Source: Trichuris trichiura
Taxonomy: Eukaryota; Nematoda; Enoplea; Trichinellida; Trichuridae
DNA length: 64,000 bases
Direction: 5' to 3'
Assembly (NCBI GenBank): GCA_037903355.1
Contig: JBAJFE010000018.1
Location: 124,001 to 188,000, forward strand
The stretch's first letter is position 1. Each line of letters starts with the position of its first letter. Position numbers and translations under genes: made by a program. Below the pieces are notes generated by a model. The model was not told the origin of the DNA and made no database searches. It saw nothing but the letters and a program-made list of their open reading frames with translations. Of this stretch, positions 57,101 to 64,000 are shown in pieces.

Positions 57101-60100
57101 AATTTGCCTTTGATTACTAGCGCGGATAAAAAAAAATACTTTTTTTTAATTAATGTTTGCATTTTCGAATGGCAACAAATGATGATGATGCTGGTTGGAT
57201 GTGTGGCATTTTCAAAACAGTTTCGCTACGGACTGGAAACGAGTGAATATTTTTTGACCGATGAAAGCTAACACAATAGCAACATTCGCTATGGGATGCG
57301 GTTAGGCAGACAATGTTGCCTTGTCTGTTAGACTATTTATGGGATAGGCTTGTTTGGAAATAATTAGTTTTTGCTGTTCGGGCAGAAGCAGCAGACGCAT
57401 TAATGGCAACTAGAGGGGACTGAAATATTTCCATTTGTAATTTATTAATCTAAAGTGCCAGCTTTGGTCGCAGCTTCTTGTTCTTCAGGTTATTTGTGAG
57501 CTTTTTTTCAGCCGGCTTCGTATTGACAAAAAGCATTACACAAAATCAACCGTTTGCTTTTTTCCTTCGAGAATGAACTGCCTATTATTTCCGTTTTTCT
57601 TCATCGATATTTCATGTATTCCTACCAGGTGGTTGCCATCGTGTAACTACAAGAACTATTCTCACCAGAATTAGTTTTGTAAATGGATTACTCAAACGAA
57701 TATACAGAAAATGCAAATTTCTATGTCGGGTTCCGTTTGTTTTGTAGCGGTTGTTTCATCGCACGGGGAAGTTTAATAAGGTATCCAAAATTATTCAAAT
57801 GAAGCTATTGCACTTGTGACAAAATAGTCGTTTTGTTACGAGAAAGTTTCGTGCAACCGAATAACGCTACTTGGTAAGCTTAGAAACAAAATTATAAAGC
57901 ATAAAATAGCTTAACTATCTGAAGAATTGACAAAAAGTTACTAACTAAAATTTAAAGAACAACTTTTACCTACAAACCATAACTACACAAGTTTGAAAAC
58001 GCGGCTTTCTGCTTGGGGTTTTTCTTACTGAAGCAATATGTTGGGTTGATAGAATTTTTAATTTTTTTTAGCAGAAACTCATGGACTAACGTTGTTGGGT
58101 TCGCATTCCAAAACATTTATGCCATTGCTCGCATACTGCTATGAGTTCTTGCATTTTCTTCTCGTATACTTCTCACGTTACAGTCAAGCAGCAAAGTGAG
58201 TCACCACGCGATACAGAACCACTACTATTGCCGAGCAATACGGTTGGGTGACCTTCACTGTTTCGCGTATCCCGTAGTTTACGATACTTTTGAAAATATA
58301 AAATAAAGTTCCGAACCTACGGTGGAAATTGTCACGTGCACGAAAAGAAATGTGATCGGCTTCCAGAATAGGAAAACAGTTCCGTCAAGCGTTTAGCCCA
58401 TTAATAAGACAAAATGTTACTTTTACCGATAGTTTAATTAGCGGAATGATCAATTAATAATTTTGTTCAATAGTACTCCGTTGTAAAGATTGCACAAAAT
58501 TGGGATACGCTGATTTTAGGGCTTTTGCAAATCTTGCCAACGTTTGGCGTTCGGCGGGTGGAAAAATGTCATTAATTTCGGTAGGCATTCATTACTTTTA
58601 GTTGGCGCTTTCCCGAAGCTTTACGAGGCCTCTTAAAACACGAAAGAGGTCAAAATTTCGATCGACTCCGTATCTAATAGCAGAAAGCGTGCGCAGAAGC
58701 TGCGTTTGATTAAATAAGAGTACTATAAAAACCCAAAACAGCATGCAAACTGCAATAAAAGTCGACAGATGAGTGCACTGCGAATAAGGTCAATAGAAAC
58801 GGTTTAATTGAATGAACGCATGAACTTCGCTGTTGAGAAAATGGTCGCCTAGTGGTACTACTGATAGTAGATAAGTACGCTTCGTTCATTCATTATTTTT
58901 CATTCATACCGCTTTTGCCTTGAAATAATGAATCCAAGCGGACAGGCCAAATCGGACAAAAGCGTTAAGTGAAATAAAACACGACAATCTCCAGCTAGCA
59001 TCACTGCTTGTTATGCACTCTAACTGGCAGCCATCTTTCTAGAATGAACTGAACTTATGAATGGACGTCAGTGACATATGTCACTGCCATTTGCGGTAAT
59101 GCGAACGTTAATTTGCTCACGATCATCCGCACAGGTGAAGAAGAGCACTTCCGCCCGCGAAATTACTTACGCCAACAGCACTTTTTTTCAAAATAGCAAA
59201 TGCTCCAGCGCGCGGCAAAAGTGGTAAATGGGAATCCGATTACACCTTTCGCTATTTGCTTGCTTTCCTTCGTGCGCTTGAAAAGCGCTACGTCCCATGA
59301 AATTTTCACTCGTAACAAACTTGCCCAGCTTTCAGTAGCGCGTAATTTTGCTTCCCATTTTTCCCGCAACCCATTAGCTGCACAACATCAACTTGACAGC
59401 ACATCATCAGAAATCTTTACTCCCATTTTGCCATATTTGTTCAGCGCTCTGTTTGAACCGTTTCCGACAGGTTCTACAAAGTATTGAAATGTCGGCAGGT
59501 GTTTACAAAATTTTAAAAGAAAACATTAAATAGTAGGTCATGGCCTTGAAGGTATATATGCAAATTTTTAAAGAGACTTCCAACCAATAAGTAGAACTGT
59601 GAACTACAATTTGCATGAGTTGAGCTTCTTCTGCACGCATCTCTAAGCGTGTAGCAATAACGAAAAAGATAACATAGCGGAAATGCACCTCTTCTTATGA
59701 CTGTAAAAATAGAATAGGTCTTAGGTTAACTTTCTCTCTTAAATTCCGTATGGAATATTTCTTGCAACTTCAGCTTGACCTTGATAGGGCAGGTTGCCTA
59801 AAGGCAATAACAATAAGGAAAGAATGGTTGTTAAGATGCTGCATTTTTGGGCTTTTAGAGTAACCTTAGAGACGCCAAGGATGTGGCTTCTACAAGCTGC
59901 ACCCACCTGCGGAGATGCCTTGCAGCCGAAAGCATTAAGATCCATTCAGCGTCAAAAAAGAAAGCTTAGTGCAACAATTCATTTCGCCCAGCCACTTGCT
60001 CATGCAGGCATTCCAATGGGAATGCTTCAGTTCCCTGATGATTAGCGAATTTATTTTTCCTTTCAACGCAATCGCGTTTCCTGCGTAGCTATCCGAAAAT

Positions 60101-61596
60101 AGAAAAAATTCAAGCAAATCGCCGCTCAAGCGGTCAATGAATTATTCTCGTTGAACCGCTGACGACCGCAGCTGAAATAGTTGAAGTCATGCATTGGCAA
60201 ACAGAAGCGGGTAACATTAAAGCGAAGCGGAAACTTGGGAGCTCCGAATAATCGCTTTTTCGCTGCAAGATATTTCCTCAGGGGCGCTACACTGAGCAGT
60301 TTTCTCATTGATCGCTGCACTTTGAAAACTATTTTAACTGTTATCAATACGTAACAGCACCTCACCTTAAAAGAAGAAAGCAAAGGACAAACTTTCGACA
60401 CCTCCCATTTTGCCCCTGCCCAAAAGTGCGCCTTTGCATCGACGTGTTGGCAGCCATTTATCATAGGAAAACTGAGGTCATTAAAATATACTAGGCGTAT
60501 GCCATTAATTGACAACATTACCGATGGCAAAAAGCAAAGGCGGAATTATTTTATTGAACTACTAATAATAAATGATAAACAAGTTGTGCATTTTAAACGC
60601 ATGACAATATTAGCATGGATCTATCTATCGTGCGTACACTAAACAACTTACGGTAGCTCTAAGAGGCACGGCTTTCAACTTTAGCAATGCTGCGCGATGT
60701 AAATTTCATTACGATACAGGACTAAGAGAAAAGTTGAACCACAATCCATTCTTCCTTATTCGAGCGCAACACTTCCGTATCTGACTTGCTGATGACGTCA
60801 GAGTGGAAAGTTGTTGACAAGCCAATTTTCCTGCTCTCCTTAGAAAACTGAGCAAGACAACCGTACAAATTTGCAATTGGCAATGAGAAAGAGAATCCAT
60901 GCAAAGATATCCATTTGCATAACGCAGTTTAAGGCTTTGAAAACTAGGAGACAATTCAATTTGCAAAATGAGCTGACGAGAGAATTTTCTTACTGCTCTT
61001 TTTTTGAAATTTGTTTTTTTTTGGAATGCAAAAAATGACACATGGAAGTAACAGTCGGTGTTGTTAGTTCAACTTTTAAAGCGACTAAAGCTTGACGAAC
61101 GACTACGTCCAAAAAGGAGGAACATAAGGCTTCGCATTACCAAGGCAACCGGTTGGACAATGATACGCCACTGCTCCTGTAGGAAATTTTTTTTTGGACG
61201 ACCATTTAAGGCACCCTGTACGACCTGTTTTAATCTGAAAATTTATCGGACATCAGAGTTAATTCCCGTTTCGGATAAAACGTTGAAGATTCCTGTTTCC
61301 CTATAATTTCCTTCGCCAGCGAATCGGATTGGCAGAATAATTTTCAAACTTGGCAGTTTAGCCAGGTGGCGCCAGCAATGTCCGTGGGTGTCTCCATACA
61401 CGGAAGTGCTATCAATAGATTATTCTTTGAGAAATCATAGGTTTAAATTTGTAATCTCCAGTCCACGGCAAGCCATTCTCGTCCGTCGTAGCCTTACAAT
61501 AGCTCAGCAGCTGACTGGACTGGCTGACGTGGACAGGTTGAAAAGTACAAGCTTCAAGGGATATCCATCCCGTACCGGTTACTTCTGGAGAACGCA
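54166..61596. other. Gene-poor spacer right of CIB
   Basis: The left edge (54166-54560) is G+C-rich and open on both strands (minus 54165-54557, plus about 54206-54541), with no ATG-started gene I can support. It is probably the CIB 5' region. From 54600 to 59100 I see only AT-rich sequence. Anonymous frames occur at 59163-59369 (minus, followed by a GTAAGT donor), 59794-60045 (plus) and 60126-60530 (minus, 134 codons). A TGACGTCA octamer lies at 60793-60800. Confidence 0.45.
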
Positions 61597-61929
61597 ATGT
61601 CTTCAGCAAGGATTTCAGTCATTCTTATTACCTTCCTATCGTCGGTTCTTTTTCCATGGATTGCCTGCGATGATTTACGGTTCAATGATGACGGACAAGC
61701 TTCTTTGGTCCAACAGCTCGCAACAAACGATCGACTTTACGTTCGATCAGTGTTTCCTTGGCTTACCCGCACATTAGAAAGACCCAAAAAGGAAGATGGC
61801 GCCGTTGGGAAAAACCTGATGCACTCGGTCAATCTGTTGGATCGTATTATGAAATGGGAACGAGCCAGCCGAAAGTTTGAGCGTATGCGATCCGGAAGTG
61901 ATTTTCAACATATGGAAGACTTGTATTGA
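61597..61929 (+). CDS. Candidate small secreted protein, 110 residues
   Basis: A single-exon frame starts with a good signal peptide, MSSARISVILITFLSSVLFP, with likely cleavage after WIA or WIAC. The mature part of about 85 residues has no further cysteine pairs. It contains a dibasic site (ERPKKE) and an amphipathic basic helix, NLMHSVNLLDRIMKWERASR. This layout fits a secreted peptide precursor, but I recognise no hormone family. AATAAA follows at about 62114. A longer frame on the same strand (61388-61777) overlaps it in another phase and lacks these features. Confidence 0.45.
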   Translation: MSSARISVILITFLSSVLFPWIACDDLRFNDDGQASLVQQLATNDRLYVRSVFPWLTRTLERPKKEDGAVGKNLMHSVNLLDRIMKWERASRKFERMRSGSDFQHMEDLY

Positions 61930-64000
61930 CATTTTGCTCGCCATTCCAATCGTGCAAGGCTAGCCAAGGTGAAACGTGTATTCAATTAAATTTACATCTC
62001 ACTCTTTTAATTCATTTGCCTATCTGCCCTTAAAAGCTCAGCGTACAATCTTCCGAAACGTAACCATTATTGTGCTCCAAAGAAATATCTGCATAACGAC
62101 AACGCGTAGTTGAGAATAAAACAGTATTTTTTTAACGGAAGGTTCCATAGAAAGATGCATGCAGTTTTACGCCTGAACCAAACGTCGAGTATAGTACGTT
62201 ACGCCACTTTTGAATGAACATCAAAGTTCTAGGCTGCAGACGGCTAGATATCCGCTGTGAAAAATAACTAGTATACATAGATGGATTAAAAAGATTAAAA
62301 TCAAGACGCAGCGGTATAGTAGTAACTCTGTAAGCTAGATCGCACATTTTAGATTTGTTCCCCGTTCGGAGAGTACGACAAAAGCGATACGGAGGCGGCA
62401 AACCGCAAAGCGTCATTCAACAATACGCGTCAGGTAACTTGAATCTTTCAATTGTTCTACGGAGAGCGTGAATTGTTCGGTGGTCGAACGTCCACTTCCA
62501 GTCAGCTCCAAAATTAGGCTCGCTAATTGGAAAGTACAACGTTGCAAGCCGTGAATTGATTGAAAGCGCTCGCGATCAGTATCCAGCTAATGTGTTAAAG
62601 TTTTGCCGACGTCCCTCATGCAAATGAACACCACGTCACAGTTGTGCTTAATCAGTGTCTAACGGTTGGTTGGATAACACGCCATCTAGACTGGCCGTGA
62701 CAGAACATGCGTAGTACGTTTCATCAATGAAAAATTCCGCGTAGGACCATCACTTGTCAGCTCAGCATGAATGGCCAATAAGGTCCACTACACGCCAGCA
62801 TTCGTTGATGACTTTCGAGTCCGCGTAGTATCGTACCGGGTACAATTAATCAACCGCATCGTAGCGTTTTGTCAAATCTTGCGATATTTAATTAATGAAG
62901 CACAGAAATTGCCATTTCGCAACGTCTTGAAATGAACGGAGTTCACAAAGCATCGTCGACTGATTAGAACTCAATTCCCGGAGTGCAAAAATATTCTACA
63001 CCCAACAATAAACAGTGATCGAATGGTCAAAAAATGTCAATGCTTTTTTTTGAAATTCAACTGAGCTGACCACCCGCTAAAAGTGCTACAGGCTGACATG
63101 GTGGAGCGAATAAGCAAGCGGGACAGCCTTCCACGTTTCTACTAGCTAAAATTAACATGCAAATACTTCTTGCAATGGTTCGTTAATGCGCCGTTCCATT
63201 GAAGAGCGGTTGAAAGACGAAGGCTGACTTTTTGAATCGCACGAGCTCATACCCGACATACTACGCTAAAACATGGTCAAACGTATGGCAAGAAAAAATT
63301 ACCAAACAGTCAGTTAAAATCATATAAGCCGTCTAAGCCCATCCGTATGCAAATTTAAAGTTTCCGTCCGATGAAATGTGTACTTTAGCTGTTCGCATGA
63401 AAATTTTCACTTTTCGCAGGACATGTGCCCTGTACAACGAAACAAAAGCTGCTCGCTCGCTGAAACGATAACATTTTTTGAAAGTAGAATTCCCTCCGAA
63501 ATAGCGCTGTGAGTTTAGCAAAGAAAAAAGCTGCCCTGCTTCCAGCGAAAAACTGAGAAATGAAGTTGACGAGATGAGCTAAGCGTAGGCCAATTTTTGT
63601 ATTTAAAAGATCTTTTGTTGATAATTAAGGTGTGCGTTCGATCTGAGCACTGAAAAAGAATTCTTAGTAACAACTAACCATTACAGCTTTGAAATCGTCA
63701 GACTACTAGAAAGCTGTCAGGTAAGACTGCCGGGAGCGACGAGAGAAAGAAGGGACGAGGGGAAGGCTTAATAATTAGGCTGCGGCTTGCTTAACCAAAA
63801 GAGCTTTCCACATAAGGACAAAGAATGCTGAGAGATCAGTCTCGCTAATAATATAGTCGGAACAATTAAAGAGAACTAAGGCAGAATAATAAAAGGATAT
63901 TTGGACCTTTAGCAGACAAGAGTGCAATGCGGTCATATTTCCATTAGCACTATTCACTAGCGAATACGTCATTGAAAGTTAAGCTACTTGATCAGCTGGG
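61930..64000. other. Right end of the window, no gene recognised
   Basis: The presumed 3' end of the secreted-protein gene (AATAAA near 62114) is followed by AT-rich sequence. A 94-codon minus frame (62132-62416) starting MTLCGLPPPYRF and short frames at 63333-63521 and 63775-63972 have no supporting features. Confidence 0.5.

Noticed and set aside
60126..60530. 134-codon minus-strand frame
   Set aside because: No domain, signal peptide or conserved motif was seen, and composition is ordinary for spacer; it is mentioned only as an anonymous frame.

Overview
The window reads as nuclear DNA of a nematode. The firmest evidence is a cuticle collagen with the nematode N-terminal domain and the conserved ending [12 protein letters not shown] (41894-43064, minus). 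Around it are eukaryotic housekeeping genes split by many spliceosomal introns, which start GT and end AG and are often about 30-120 bases long. The spacing of roughly one gene per 6 kb and the AT-rich spacers would fit a clade I (whipworm-like) worm. That placement is a guess and has not been tested.

Layout from left to right. A WAVE/SCAR actin regulator (1853-6529, plus), MAF1, the repressor of RNA polymerase III (9759-11146, plus), and the mitochondrial assembly factor COA7 (12182-14066, plus) run in one direction. Two copies of a palindromic foldback element follow (14491-14740 and 16609-16899). A LAS1-type pre-rRNA processing nuclease then runs on the minus strand from 36514 down to 17106. 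I assembled it from 12 exons whose splice phases all agree. Its third intron is about 15.2 kb long and holds a complete Ly6/three-finger GPI-type gene on the opposite strand (26190-29826) and two different Penelope-like retroelements (30209-34180). The second retroelement has about 100-base inverted terminal repeats, a 13-base target duplication and a hammerhead-like RNA core.

To the right are the collagen (minus), a BRMS1/Sds3-like nuclear protein (46032-46891, plus), the mitochondrial scaffold protein STOML2 (47957-51021, plus) with a 195-base hAT-type miniature element in one intron, and a CIB-family EF-hand protein (51215-54165, minus) converging on STOML2. The last 10 kb is nearly empty apart from a candidate small secreted protein (61597-61929, plus).

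The genes form no operon or single pathway. MAF1 (tRNA and 5S output) and LAS1 (pre-rRNA ITS2 cleavage) both concern ribosome supply, and COA7 and STOML2 are both mitochondrial, but this proximity is probably chance. I found no convincing tRNA, rRNA or CRISPR array. No clearly new biological system was recognised. The least ordinary parts are the LAS1 host intron with its nested gene and retroelements, and the self-complementary element family.
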